A DNA stretch of 64,000 bases from NCBI RefSeq assembly GCF_024139115.2, contig NC_085139.1, positions 7,659,533 through 7,723,532 on the forward strand, in the 5' to 3' direction. Made by a program: the position numbers and the translations under genes. Numbering within the stretch: the stretch's first letter is position 1; each line of letters starts with the position of its first letter. The notes below the pieces were generated by a model that was given only the letters and a program-made list of their open reading frames with translations, was not told the origin of the DNA and searched no databases. The stretch comes from Armigeres subalbatus. Lineage: Eukaryota > Arthropoda > Insecta > Diptera > Culicidae. This document shows, one piece after another, positions 42,691 to 55,391 of the stretch.

Positions 42691-43296
42691 AAAAAAAATG
42701 GTTCTTATAGTGAATTCCATCAAAAACGAAGTTAAAACATTAGTTGTAGACAGTACTGCAATTTTTCATTTTCAATGAGAGATTTCACGCGATGTTTACC
42801 TATCTTCCCCTTTCAATATATATAGAAACGCGAAGGATGAATGAAACAAAAATCTCAAAAAATATTTGTCCCGTAACAGGGCATGAAAGTGTGAATTATC
42901 TGCTTATTTTTGTGTTTATTATCACTTTCTACTCGCTGAATTAAAAGAATATAATTAATTTATCGACTAATCACTATTCTTCGCATATATTTATTGAAAA
43001 AAATTAGAACTTTTAATTTTAATATGAAGAACAACATGCTTTCTTGACTGCTTTTCATGCGAAATTGAACAAAGAATCCACGATTCTTTCATTTGGTCGC
43101 CTGAAACAGAAAAAGGCGCTTTACTCTCTGTGAGAGTGGTGAGAATGGGTCACTGTTTCAACTACTTAGAATGCTTGTAGAATAGATTGAATGTATCTGA
43201 GGACAAGAAGACTAAAATATTTATTTATTTATCATCAGACTAAGGCCGGAGTGGCCTGTGCTGCACATAAAAGACTTCTCCATTCAGCTCGGTTCA
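41136..43296. repeat. Tandem segmental duplication, unit 1 (about 2.16 kb)
   Basis: Runs from inside the SINE, through the LINE copy 1, a unique 3' flank and the first 80 bases of an RTE 3' end. The next base, 43297, restarts in the SINE body. Identity to unit 2 is very high apart from a few indels. Confidence 0.9.
43219..43296 (-). mobile_element. RTE 3' end, duplicated remnant
   Basis: Seventy-eight bases identical or nearly so to the 3' end of the element at 45388-48693, cut off at the duplication junction. Confidence 0.85.
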
Positions 43297-43470
43297 GCAT
43301 GAAAGAATCATCGTGTTTTAGCCTCATGATATAAGAATGCAAAAATGGTAACTTGGCTTAGAAACGTCGCAGTTAATAACTGGGGAAGTGCTTAATGAAC
43401 ACTAAGCTGCGAGGTGGCTCTGTCCCAGTGTGGGGATGTAATGCCAATAAGAAGAAGAAGAAGGCGACAT
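43297..43470 (+). mobile_element. SINE 3' part, duplicated remnant
   Basis: Copy of 41136-41300: ATCATCGTGTTTTAGCC ... (AAG)n, lacking the tRNA head because the duplication started within the SINE. Confidence 0.85.
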
Positions 43471-44880
43471 TCGGTAAAAAGTGGGCGATTGTGAAACCCA
43501 GAATTTCATATGCCGCATTAATATGGTGGCCAAAAACAAAAGAAAGGGTGGTTCAGAAAAAGTTGGAAAAACTTCAAAGATTGGCTACGCTTTCCATAAC
43601 TGGTGCAATGAGAAGCACGCCAAATAAAGTGCTAGACGCTTTGCTCCACGTGCTACCATTGGATCAATTTATTCAGTTAGAAGCAGAAAAGAGTGCTTTG
43701 ATGATCAAAAGATATTCAAACCTCTTCGAAGGTGACCTAAAAGGACATCTTAGTATTCTAAACAAAATAAATATCAACTCACTTATCACAAACAATGATG
43801 ACTGGATGAGGAGAAGATACAATTTTATCGTTGTTTTGATGTAATCAATCTTGAGCAAAATACATGGGCAAACGGTGGACCAAATCTTCGCTCAGGATCA
43901 ATTGTATTTTACACCGATGGTTCAAAGCTGAAGAATCAAGTTGGAGCAGACGTGACTGGCCCAGGGATAAATATTTCTATTCCCATGGGCAAATGACCAA
44001 CTGTTTTCCAAGCTGAAGTTCAGGCTATTCTTGAATGCTCTAAATTATGCTTACGCAGAAATTATAGATATTCAAATATTTGCATAATGTCTGACAGTCA
44101 AGCAGGATTGAATGCTTTGAAATCAGCAATATGCAGATCAGAACTCGTTTGGGAATGTGTTCAGTCACTCCAAACCTTGGGTAGTCGTAACAAAGTGAAC
44201 CTGTATTGGGTTCCTGGCATTTTAAGGCAATGAACAAGCTGATATGCTGGTCAGACTTGGTTCATCTCGACAATTCATAGGTCCCGAACCATTTTGTGGT
44301 GTATCTGCGTGTTCTCTTCGAATGGAACTCAAATTTTGGGAACATTCTAAAATAGAGGACATCTGGAAAAACACCTTGATTGCGAGGCAGTCTAAACGTT
44401 TCATCACACCAAACGTATTTATCACTCGCAAAATTTTAGATCTGTCAAAAAAAGATATTAACACATACACAGGCCTTATAACAAACCATTGCCCGAGCCG
44501 ATATCACTTGAAGCTGTTATGAAAACTTCAAGATGATGTATGTCGTTTCTGCGGCATACATGTAGAAGACTCGGAACATCTGTTATGCCATTGTCCGGCA
44601 ATTTTTAGAAAGAGATTACAGTTCTTCAATAAGGGGCTGATAGAACCCTCAGAAGTTTGGGGAACAAATCCCAATATGGTAGTACGATTCATCAGAACCA
44701 TAATACCGCATTGGGATAACGCTGGTAGTCAAGGTAAGGCAGTTACTCTAAATAGTAATGATGCGTCAACCTGACAAAGCTAGATCAAATGGGGCATAGG
44801 TATCTCACAATAGATCTAATAAATGGTCGCAGTGACTAAAATACCCAATAAGGGAAAAAAATGGTTCTTTGAGTGAATCA
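43471..44880 (+). pseudogene. RNase H-bearing LINE (LOA/I-like) 3' part, copy 2
   Basis: Nearly identical to copy 1 with the same RNase H residues. It differs by a 35-bp absence near 43.48 kb, a one-base loss near 43.83 kb, one base gained near 44.22 kb, and an extra 33 bp near 44.5 kb that copy 1 lacks. Shared stops show that the element was already inactive before the duplication. Confidence 0.87.
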
Positions 44881-45401
44881 AAAACAAAGTTAAAACATTA
44901 GTTGTAGACAGTACTGCAATTTTTCATTTTCAATGAGAAATTTTACGCGATGTTTACCTATCTTCCCCTTTCAATATAAATAGAAACGCGAAGGATGAAT
45001 GAAACAAAAATCTCAAAAAATATTTGTCCCGTAACAGGGCATGAAAGTGTGAATTATCTGCTTATTTTTGTGTTTATTATCACTTTCTACTCGCTGAATT
45101 AAAAGAATATGATTAATTTATCGACTAATCACTATTATGCGAAGAAAATTATTGAAATTATTGAAAAAAATTAGAAATTTTAATTTTAATATGAAGAACA
45201 ACATGCTTTCTTGACTGCTTTTCATGCGAAATTGAACAAAGAATCCACGATTCTTTCATTTGGTCGCCTGAAACAGAAAAAGGCGCTTTACTCTCTGTGA
45301 GAGTGGTGAGAATGGGTCACTGTTTCAACTACTTAGAATGCTTGTAGAATAGATTGAATGTATCTGAGGACAAGAAGACTAAAATATTTATTTATTTATC
45401 A

Positions 45402-46885
45402 TCAGACTAAGGCCGGAGTGGCCTGTGCTGCACATAAAAGACTTCTCCATTCAGCTCGGTTCATGGCTGCACTTCGCCAACCACGCAGTCTGCGGAGGGT
45501 CCGCAAGTCGTCCTCCACCTGATCGATCCACCTTGCCCGCTGTGCACCTCGCCTTCTTGTTCCCGTCGGATCGTTGTCGAGAACCATTTTCACCGTATTA
45601 CTGTCCGACATTCTGGCTACGTGCCCGGCCCACCGCAGTCTTCCGATTTTCGCGGTGTGAACGATGGATGGTTCTCCCAACAGCTGATGCAACTCGTGGT
45701 TCATTCGCCTCCTCCACGTACCGTCCGCCATCAGCAACCCACCATAGATGGTACGCAACACTTTCCTTTCGAAAACTCCCAGTGCGCGTTGGTCCTCCAC
45801 GAGCATCGTCCAGGTCTCGTGTCCGTAGAGAACTACCGGTCTTATAAGCGTTTTGTAGATAGTCAGTTTGGTACGGCGGCGAACTCTATTCGATCGAAGC
45901 GTCTTGCGGAGTCCAAAGTACGTACGATTTCCAGCCACTATGCGTCTCCGAATTTCTCTGCTGGTATCGTTATCGGCGGTCACCAGTGAGCCCAAGTACA
46001 CGAATTCTTCAACCACCTCGATTTCGTCACCACCGATAGAAACTCGTGGTGGGTGGCTCACATTGACCTCTCTTGAGCCTCTTCCTATCATGTACTTCGT
46101 CTTCGACGTGTTGATGACTAGTCCAATCCGTTTAGCTTCGCTTTTCAGTCTGATGTAGGCTTCCTCCATCCTCTCAAAGTTACGTGCCATGATATCAATG
46201 TCGTCAGCGAAACCAAATAACTGGACGGACTTCGTGAAAATCGTACCACTCGTGTCAATCCCTGCCCTTCGTACTACTCCTCCAAAGCGATGTTGAATAG
46301 CAGACACGAAAGACCATCACCTTGCCGTAACCCTCTACGGGTTTCGAAGGGACTCGATAATGCCCTGAAACTCGAACTACGCGCATCACCCGATCCATCG
46401 TCGCCTTGATCAACCGTATCAGTTTATCCGGAAATCCGTTTTCGTGCATTAGCTGCCATAGCTGGTCCCGATCGATTGTATCATATGCGGCTTTGAAGTC
46501 GATAAATAGATGATGTGTGGGCACGTTGTATTCGCGGCATTTCTGCAATACTTGACGTATGGCGAACACCTGGTCTGTGGTAGAGCGTTCACCCATAAAA
46601 CCCGCCTGGTACTGCCCCACGAACTCTCTTGCGATTGGTGTTAGTCGACGGCATAAAATTTGGGAGAGTACCTTGTAGGCGGCGTTCAGCAATGTGATTG
46701 CGCGGTAGTTGCTACAATCCAGCTTATCGCCCTTTTTGTAGATGGGACACACGACACCTTCCATCCACTCCTGCGGCAGAACCTCATCCTCCCAAACCTT
46801 GGTAATCACCCAGTGCAGCGCTCTAGCCAGTGCTTCACCACCGTGTTTAAACAGCTCTCCTGGTAGTTGGTCAACTCCAGGGGCT
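45402..46885 (-). pseudogene. RTE reverse transcriptase core and C-terminus
   Basis: KAPGVDQLPGELFKHGG, YQAGFMGERSTTDQVF, HHLFIDFKAAYDTIDRDQLW, LFGFADDIDIMA and VYLGSLVTADNDTS are all present. The C-terminal 301-codon frame is intact, from 46307 to the stop at 45402. A frame change at about 46.35 kb separates the palm halves, so no functional polymerase can be made. Confidence 0.92.
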
Positions 46886-48438
46886 TTGTTGTTTTCAGCC
46901 GGCCGATCTCCTCCTGGATTTCCTGGAGATTCGGAGCCGGAAGTCGCATGTCCTGCGCGCGTGCTCCTAGGTTCATTCCCATACCGCCACCGTTGTCTGC
47001 CATATCGCCATTCAGGTGCTCTTCGTAGTGCTGCCGCCACCTTTGGATCACCTCACGCTCGTTCGTAAGAAGGTTCCCGTTTATGTCCTTACACATATCG
47101 GGCTGTGGCACGTGGCCCTTACGTGAACGGTTCAACTTCTCATAGAACTTTCGTGCGTTATTAGCGCGGTACAGTTCCTCCGTCTCTTCACGGTCTCGAT
47201 CTTCCTGCTGGCGCTTTTTCCTCCGGAAAATCGAGTTTTGTCTGTTCCGCGCCCGTTTGTATCGTGCCTCGTTCGCCCTCGTGCGGTGTTGCAGCAATCT
47301 CGCCCATGCTGCATTCTTCTCCTCAACTAACTGCTCACATTCGCCGTCATACCAGTCGTTTCTCTGATCCGGAGCCACCGTGCCTAGTGCAGCGGTTGCG
47401 GTGCTTCCAATGGCGGATCGAATATCTCTCCAGCCATCTTCAAGAGATGCTGCGCCTAGCTGCTCTTCCGTTGGGAGTGCCACTTCCAGCTGCTGCGCGT
47501 AGTCTTGGGCTAGTCTACCGTCTTGTAGCCGCCCAATGTTAAGCCGCGGCGGACGACTTCGACGCGTGTTGATCACCGTCGAGAGTTTTGAGCGCAGACA
47601 TACTGCGACGAGGTAGTGGTCGGATTCAATATTCGCACTGCGGTAAGTGCGTACGTTCGTGATGTCGGAGAAGAATTTACCGTCGATTAGAACGTGGTCG
47701 ATTTGGTTTTCCGTTACTTGATTAGGTGATTTCCATGTGGCCTTGTGGATATTCTTAAGGGGGAAGAAAGTGCTTCGGACTACCATTCCGCGGGAGGCTG
47801 CAAAGTTTATGCATCGTTGGCCGTTGTCGTTCGATACGGTATGCAGACTATCCGGTCCGATGACCGGTCTATACATTTCCTCCCTTCCTACCTGAGCGTT
47901 CATGTCACCGATGACGATTTTGACGTCCCGCAGTGGGCATCCATCGTATGTATGCTCCAGCTGCGCATAGAACGCTTCTTTCTCGTCGTCGGATCTCCTT
48001 CGTGTGGGCAGTGCACGTTGATGATGCTATAGTTGAAGAAACGGCCTTTATCCTCAGCTTGCACATCCTTGCGTTGATTGGCTGCCACCCAATCACGCGT
48101 TGGCGCATCTTTCCCAGCACTATGAAGCCGGTTCCCAGCTCGTTGGTGGAGCCACAGCTTTGGTAGAAGGTAGCCGCTCGATGCCCGCTTTTCCACACTT
48201 TCTGTCCTGTCCAGCAGATTTCCTGCAGCGCTACGACATCGAAGTTGCGGGGATGTAATTCATCGTAGATTATCCTATCGCAACCTGCGAAGCCTAGCGA
48301 CTTGCAGTTCCATGTTCCAAGCTTCCAATCGTGATCCTTTATTCGTCGCCTAGGTCGTTGCCGATTGTATCGAGTCGTATTATCTTCTATGTCGTTCGTA
48401 ATAGTTGTTTTTAAAGGCGGCTTATTGGGCCTGCGCAA
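46806..48438 (-). pseudogene. RTE endonuclease and RT N-terminal region
   Basis: Endonuclease blocks LGTWNCKSLG, LQEICWTG, IINVHCPHEG (in another frame), DMNAQVGREE and NIESDHYLV (SDH catalytic His) are present. The following linker is rich in basic residues, and the frame is open for 365 codons from 47903 to 46806. Frame changes cluster between 47.9 and 48.1 kb. Confidence 0.88.
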
Positions 48439-48705
48439 ACCTCCTGTCTCGTCGGAGGGCCGTCGTGTCAGGGCTGTTTAGCGTCCCACCTAACACCAGG
48501 ACTTGGGCTTGTGCGCTTTGAGCGGCACACGGTCGCTTTGGCGGAGCCTACTTGCGGATACATGCAGCTTTTTATAGAGGTTTAACAGGGCCCACTGTCA
48601 AACCCCACCACATCCTAGGCAGGCGCCACAACTCGCAGATGGCCTGGGGAGGGATCGTCAAGCCCTTGGACATAGTCCCTGCTGCCCGCGACTAGACTAA
48701 AATAT

Positions 48706-49650
48706 AAGAGACCTTTTTGAACGATTTTGCTCTACGACCTCCAGGCTGCCGGTGAGAGCGATGACCCATTCTCACCCCCCAAACCCATTGTCACCCCCGA
48801 TGGCGGTAGCTATTATGGCCACCCCCGAATTCATAATACGCAACGTCAGGTTTAATTATATATACGTATTATGGTCCCCCCATTTGATTTATATGTTCCA
48901 TTCCCACATGTTCCCTGTGCCTTTTATGGACCCCCCGTTATGTGCTAGTAATGGACCTCTCAGTGTAATTACATTTACAAATTAGTTAATATAATGAAAT
49001 TCATGAATCCCAGTCCATAACAAATATATTGTACTGCTGTTCTGTTACATGAAGCAACTCCATCCGACGGAAGTTTGCAGAATAGAGTCGATTCCAGCGT
49101 TTAATTTGGGGTTTTGTTCAGGTGTTCCATTATATGCACGGGGTCCATCACTCCCTACACAAAAACTAGGAGGTCTTCCATGTCGCTGGACAAAGAATGG
49201 GATCCGCCCATATGAAACAATGAAGCGGACAAAGTAGACAAAAATGAAGAGAAAGGAAAGGATGTTTCACGATGGGAACAGATATTGGGCTAATTATTTA
49301 TTTATTCAAATGTAATACAGCAACAGTTCGCTAACTGAGCGCTTTTTTAATGGACTGATTTAAACTGGGCGTTCGCTAACTGGGTCAAAGCCAAAGCCCA
49401 GTTTAAAAAAAGCTGTTATCCGTCGACAAACAACAACAAAACCTCGGCTGCAAGGGGATTCTAAATGGCATATTCTTCTCGTTCCACGGGAATCTCGTTT
49501 CACGGATAACCAGGTGGGTGGCACAACGCCGTGTTTTTGCAGCCAACATCTCAAAGTAAAAATTATGGTGGTCTTTGTATTGGAAGGGTGTTTTTCGACT
49601 GGATAAGATGAAATACTCGGAAGTTGGCTTTCTCAGTCTGGAAAATCAGG
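48706..49650. other. Gene-poor spacer
   Basis: No gene recognised. A 44-bp hairpin around 49366-49409 (AAACTGGGC ... GCCCAGTTT) with GTTCGCTAACTG words may be a MITE remnant. Confidence 0.4.
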
Positions 49651-49794
49651 ACGATGGTTTTTTACTTGCCCGACGTTTCGGCTGATGGGTTGTGGCCTTT
49701 TTCAACGGTCTTATAGATAGACGAAAGACTGTACGACCCTTAAAAAAGGCCGCAACCCATCGGCTGAAACGTCGGGCCAGTAATAAACAATCGT
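49651..49794. mobile_element. Short foldback repeat (CCCGACGTTTCGGC arms)
   Basis: Arms of about 60 bp: ACGATGGTTTTTTACTTGCC and CCCGACGTTTCGGCTGATGG on the left, matched in reverse complement on the right with about 85-90 percent identity, around a spacer of about 20 bp. MITE-like; no clear TSD. Confidence 0.65.
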
Positions 49795-50859
49795 CTTTGT
49801 TTTGTTAACTAACATCTGATTTGATTCTCATTGGGATCCAGAAATGTCATTCACCAAATGTTGGCTGCAAAACAAGACCAACCTGCGTAAAACACGATCA
49901 CAACAAGGTCATCAAGAACCTTCGCGACAGACACGTCGTAGGCGAAAAGGGCTGTGCCCTCCGGATAAACCCGGGTCCCTTATCCTCCGCGTCAGTCCCA
50001 TCGGGACCTTGGGATGCTGCGACTACTTCGGATGGGGGCAGGGGGAGGGGTATAAGTTTGTTCTCATGCACTTCTTCTAAAAATTCCGGCTTCTAGCTTA
50101 GGCTAGTTCGCCAACTGGCTTGCTGAGATCCACTGCTACGTTGTGTAGATCTTTCGGCAGTCGTGCCACAAACTTCCTTTCACAAATTACGTAACGCTCT
50201 AGGGGTAGGGTAACACGGTAGAACACTTTGACGTAGTTTGTTACGGTGTAAGATCTACCAGAGCCCATTTTTGTAGCTAGGGCAATAAGTTGTGGTAAGG
50301 ATTCATCGTATTTAGTTCCCGCTACCAACAGCACTCAGAAATAAAACATAATTAATGTTACCTTGCAGACAGTTGAAAGACTTGAATTCTTCTTGTTTGA
50401 GGCTAAACTGTATACAGCGGAAACAACTTTTCAAGCAATTAGTCAAAAAACCTCGGTACCCGGTCCTAGGCTGAACTGATTGCTGGAAAAATCGAGTTAG
50501 GGGTTTAAATACGTACTAACTCTTAATTAACAGGTGAACAATGGAAGTGAGAGGAACACACGGAAGTTCTTGTTACTGAACAAATTCTCTTGCTTGAAAT
50601 GGTATTGTATACAGAGCTAAATCCCGGGTTTGTAGCTTTACTGTTGATATTCTAGAAGGAAGACAAGGATGTGGCTAGGGTTAGCCAAATCAGTATTACT
50701 GTTCTGTTTTCTCAAGAAAGGATTGATTTCATATTGACAAGGTGCGCGCTTTCAATGGGATTGCTCTCTGTGAAGGGTCTAAATAGCGAGTGTCATGGTG
50801 CTCTTGAGAAAACAAAACAACAATTGTATCGAAACCGATACTGCATTACTTATCAATAG
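49795..50859. other. Gene-poor spacer
   Basis: No coding similarity. Contains the inverted match (about 50215-50260) to the block at 8636, with GGTAGATCTTACACCGTAAC. About 50905-50930 shares AATAGATCTAATAA-TGGTCG with the 3' ends of the LOA/I-like copies at 42645 and 44809. Confidence 0.4.
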
Positions 50860-50939
50860 TAATGTAATAATTCGACATGCACTTAAACACTAAAGATACG
50901 GGTAACGCTACAATAGATCTAATAACTGGTCGCATGGGA

Positions 50940-53900
50940 AACCCGAACAGGAAAATAATAGCCGCGCGTTACGATCCATACAAAAAAACTAAACATTCCA
51001 TACAAAAAGTGTTACACATTCGCTCTACGATGTTGTCCGCCCTTATGGCAGGCATTCTTCTACGTGCCTCCGCAAACCTCGGGCAGTCGAATATCACGTG
51101 CTCTGGAGTCTACTCTACGTTGATACACGCCGGGCAGAATGGCAATGACGCTTGGCCACACCGGTGCAAATATTGGCGGAAACAACCGTGTCCGGACAGG
51201 TACTGTGTAAGGTAAAAGTTCACCTCACCATGCTGCCTGTTCACCCACGTCGACACATTGTGGATAAGCCGACGTGTCCACCTTCCATTATCCGCATTAT
51301 CCCACTCCTGCTACAACTTCACCATAGAGTCCAGTCTCACCGCCTTCCTCACATTTCTGGTATCTCTCCGTTGGTAGCACTCGATATCCTCAGCTAGAGT
51401 TATGCAGATTAGAATCATCACTGGGATAACGCAAACTGCCTCCGACGAAATGGTTCGGTACGCACTTGCGACTCGAACGGCCAATAGGTGAAACGCACTG
51501 TTCAACTTTCTGCGGTTACGTTTCGTCTTGAGCGCAAGTTCCCAGACTGGAGCTCCGTACCTCAGTATCGAAAATGATACTGCTGCCAGAAGACGTCTAC
51601 TGCTGCTTTTCAGGACACCCACGTTCGCACTGACCATTTTAGCCGCATTTTAGCAGGAATAGTCCACATAGGTGTTGAAATTCAACCGGTCGTCGAGCAT
51701 CACTCCTAGATGCCTCCAAGCCCGCACGGGCGGTATGTTGTGCCCTTCTACGGTAATCTGAATCCGCCGATCGGCGGTTGCTAACCAGCATAACTTCTGT
51801 TTTGTGGTGAGCAAGCTGCAGCTTGACTCCATTCATCCAGTTTTCACCTGCGTCGGTCGTTTCCGCCACCAGCATTTCTACTTCTTCCAGCGACTCTCCG
51901 GTTATCGTAAGGACGACATCGTCCGTGAATCCGAAGATCATCACGCCTTTGGGCAACTTCAGTTTTAGAACTCCGTTGTACATAATTTTGGGCGTTGGGC
52001 CTAGTATGGAACCTTGCGGAACACCTGCCGTAACCCTAATCGACTTCTGCCCCGAATCCGTTTCGTAAACCAAGATCCGGCTCTGGAAGTTACTTGCAAG
52101 GATTCTACACAAGTAGTCAGGAACCCGCATACCGTGCAGCGCTGCGGTGATGGCCTCCCAGCTGGCACTGTTAAAAGCGTTTTTGCGTCAATCGTTACTA
52201 CAGCGCAGAATCGATTGCCGCACCTCTTCTTCTTGACCGCTCTCTCTGAAACTTCAATGACCGTCCTGATTGCATCCACCGTCGATCTGCCTTTTCGGCA
52301 TCAGAATTGCTCTTCCGATAAGCCGATCTCGCCCTCTGTGAACTGCGTCAGCCGATTAAGGATTATGCTTTCCAGAAGCTTCCCAAGTGTATACAGCAGG
52401 CATATGGGCCTATACGATGCTGGATTCTCCGGCGGTTTCCCTGGTTTCGGCAGCAGCACTAGTTTCTGGATTTTCCACCTATCCGGAAAGTTATCATCTG
52501 CTAGGCATTTCTGCAGCACCATCCTGAACAATTGGATTGGCTGACTTTTATCTCCCGTTTGAAGGCCGATCTAGCTTCACGGAAGATCATCTAACGCTCC
52601 TCTCTGACCGTTTTAGACCTTGGTCTCTGAAAGTATCTAATGGCTCTGAGACAGGCAGCACGAAGACTAGCAAGAGTTTCTTTCTACCAGTAATTTAACC
52701 GCCGGCTGTTCCCTGGCTCCAGTCTCCTTGGCATCGTCGAATTGCATGCCCTCGCAAGAGTTTCTGTCAGCTCATCTGCATCGATATATGTAGCGCTGTC
52801 TGCTCGAAGTGCTTCGATAAAAAGATCTTTATTGAAGTCCTTCGTCTTCCATTTTTGCCCGCTAGTCCTAATTTCTCGTTGTACCGTCGGCATTCGTTTT
52901 CCAACACGGATCGCCTGGTGATCACTATGTGTATAGTCTTCACTAACTCTCCAGTTCATGTTCCTCACCAGCGACGGACTGCAGAACGTGACGTCGATGA
53001 TGGACTCCCTGCCATATCTGTACTAACGGTACCTTCGTTGCACAGCCTGACGTCCAGCTTCGCCAACGCCTCCAGCAAACTGTAACCTCTGGGGTTAGTC
53101 AGTCTGCTTCCCCATTCTACTGCCCAAGCATTGAAATCGCCTCCGATGATCACCGGTTATCGGCCAATCAGCTTCTCCGCGAGTGAGTCCAGCATCCGGT
53201 TATACTGCTCCAAAGACCACCTTGGGGTTCGTAACAGCTACACACAAAAATCCCATTAATTTTGACGATTACGAAACCCTCGCCTGAACTGTCTACCACC
53301 TCTTGTATAGGGAATCGGCCCATCACTTGGATAACCGCAATCCCCGTAGCATCCGCCACCCAGTTGCCGTTGTCAGAAGGAATCCGGTACTTACTTACTT
53401 ACTTATGGATCCTGTACACCTCCGGTGGTGCAAAGGGCCGACTTTGCATCCAGTCGACCGGGAAAGTTGCGGTGTCCCAGATATTACGAAATAAACGATG
53501 CAGTAGTTGAGCGGATGTCATGGGGTCAGCTTTGAGCATCTCGGCTGATATGCGATCGACCCCTGGGGCTTTATTCGATTTCATGCTTTGAATGGCTGTT
53601 TGAATATCTAGCAGTGATGGAGCTTCGGTATTGACGGCTGTTATACGTCAGATCCTAGGCAGATCATGTCGAGATGGTGGTGGCCTGGCTGGCACTTGAA
53701 AAAGCTGTTCAAAGTGCTTGAGCCAGCGTTTCAGCTGCTGATCAGTTGGGTCGGTAGCTGACCATTCGCGTCTTTCACAAGCATCGTTGCATTCATCTTC
53801 GCCCCGCTTAAGCGTCGTGAGATATCGTAGAGGAGGCGAATGTCCCCGGTTGCGGCGGCTCTCTCTCCTTCATCGGCCAGAAAGTCTGCCCACGCTCGCT

Positions 53901-54202
53901 TGTCCCGTCGACATAAGCGTTTTACTTCCTTCTCAAGAGCCGCGTATCGTTGACGGGCTAAGACTTTGGCTCCTCTGGTTTTCGATCGCTCTATCGCGAC
54001 TTTGGCTTCTCTTCGCTCCTCTATCTTCCTCCAGGTCTCATCGGTGATCCATTGTTTTTTTTCTGGGTGCGCAGTTCGCCCAGATTGTTCTCCGGTACGG
54101 CTCAGCAATAATTGCCACGTCGCACATTACTTCTGTTGTCGACTTCCACAACAGCTGCTGTGCGGTGTCACAATGATTAAGATTTAACTGGATGATCTCC
54201 AT
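50940..54202 (-). pseudogene. R1-type ORF2 (endonuclease-RT), interrupted
   Basis: Starts at the ATG overlapping the ORF1 stop (MEIIQLNLNHCDTAQQLL). The endonuclease is split by the insert at 53391-54090 and resumes with NWVADATGIAV, then GGDFNAWAVEWGS. RT blocks: LLPKPGKPPENPASYRPICLL, GVPQGSILGP, and FGFTDDVVL, where the usual ADD is changed to TDD (about 51.93 kb). The C-terminal part has LRYGAPVWELAL and a zinc motif. Several frame changes (52.53, 52.3, 52.1, 51.64 kb). Confidence 0.85.
53391..54090 (-). mobile_element. Internally deleted RTE-like LINE in R1, 8-bp TSD
   Basis: Flanked by TCCGGTAC at 53383-53390 and 54091-54098. On the minus strand it encodes WITDETWRKIEERREAK, LYDISRRLSGAK, NKAPGVDRISAEMLKADP and then jumps from FPVDWMQ directly to the 3' terminal APPEVYRIHK, so most of the RT is deleted. 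It ends in (TAAG)n, the RTE-type microsatellite tail. It differs in sequence from both RTE families above. Confidence 0.88.
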
Positions 54203-55391
54203 TAAACTCGACCCGCCATCGCCTTCTTGTAGGCAGGGCATTGGAAGCCTCCCGTCATATGGTCGTTTCCGTCCTCCGGTTTGCAGAGCAGGCAAATTGG
54301 TTACTTCGTGCAGTCTCTAGCAACGTGTTCTTCTCCACCGCATTTCCTACAAAGACCGGATCTGTCCGGGCCACTGAAGCTTCACGCCTGGTGTCCAAAC
54401 GCCATACATTTAAAGCATCGCTTTATCTGTTTGGTGACTCGAGGGGTGAGTCTCAACGGACACATTGTCCTTGCCCACCTGCACCATTTTGTTGGCAGCG
54501 TCTACTGGTAGTCGTATCGCTGCTATTTGTGTACCACCTCAGCCGAATGGTCATCTGAACTTCGCCCAGCGTGCACTGTGAGGTCAGTGCATCCCTCAGT
54601 TCGTCTACCGTAGCGATCTCGTCCAGGTCCCTGCACTCGACCACTGCCTCCTGCGTTAAAGCTCTTACGTTTCCTTCACTACCTAAGGAATTGGCAATGA
54701 GCTCCCGGAAGGCCAAGCTCTTGACCGTGGGATCCTTCTTCAGCTCGAACAGCAATTCCCCCTTCTGAGTACGCCTACTCCTCACCACTTTTTCACCCAA
54801 GTCCTTGAGCACCGGGTTCTCCCTCACCGTATGTCGTCTTGTCGCTCAGTTCGATTATCAAGGCGTCCCCCTTGACCTCTCATGAGAAGAGCGATGTTTT
54901 CCTTTCTTCTTCTGCTCCTTCTTCTTTTCCACGTGCTTCTTCTGCATCTGTCCTGGCTTCGCTTCTCCGTACGGGTATTCCGGGGGCTCATTGGTGTTTG
55001 CAGTGCCTCAACTGTTGTATGCTCCGCTGTATATTCTAGTGCTTTTTCAGCTGCTTCCGCTCTTCTTTTGAGCGCGTTCGGTTCGTGCTTTAACGGAAGA
55101 CTTGACGCTTGTCACTAAAAAGCTTGATCTTCGTGAGAACATTGTGCTTGTCCTTCACGAAGTCATAGAGCTCGTTGACTCGCTTCCGCACCTCCATCAG
55201 GTCGGGCCTCCCAAGTTGTAGCTCATCCTGAGTAGCATTGCTTTCCAATTTTTGGCCTGCCTGGTTCTCAGGAGTCTTGGCTATACTGCTGGTACTCGCT
55301 ACTGCTGCCGGCGACATCACTGGAGATCGGGGCAGCTTGCGAAAACATTCGCCCCGCTTACACCTTCGTTATTTGTAGAATTTGTTTCCAT
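54203..55391 (-). pseudogene. R1-type ORF1 (gag-like)
   Basis: Starts at the ATG complementary to 55389-55391 (METNSTNNEGVSG). It has a frame change near 55.33 kb, then PDLMEVRKRVNELYDFVKDK, a gap, GELLFELKKDP and a region of basic and helical character. Three CCHC-type knuckles follow (CFKCMAFGH, CRKCGGEEHVARDC, CLLCKPEDGNDHMTGGFQC). It ends KKAMAGRV with the TAA of the TAATG overlap. Stops near 54.39 and 54.31 kb. Confidence 0.8.

Larger units (their letters stand above)
43297..45457. repeat. Tandem segmental duplication, unit 2
   Basis: Repeats unit 1 in the same order and orientation. Unit 2 continues at its right end into the complete RTE at 45388-48693, so this is the side with the original RTE insertion. 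Confidence 0.9.
45388..48693 (-). mobile_element. Full-length RTE-clade (JAM-like) LINE with 12-bp TSD
   Basis: 3306 bp, the usual size for RTE elements, flanked by AGACTAAAATAT at 45376-45387 and 48694-48705. Order on the minus strand: 5' UTR, APE-type endonuclease (WKLGTWNCKSLG, VALQEICWTG), RT with FADD at 46200-46211, C-terminal region (RLRWAGHVARMSDSN), and an AATAAATAAATA tail with no poly(A). The single ORF is broken by frame changes near 48.05, 47.99, 47.93, 46.88 and 46.35 kb. Best reference copy for the other RTE fragments in this window. Confidence 0.92.
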
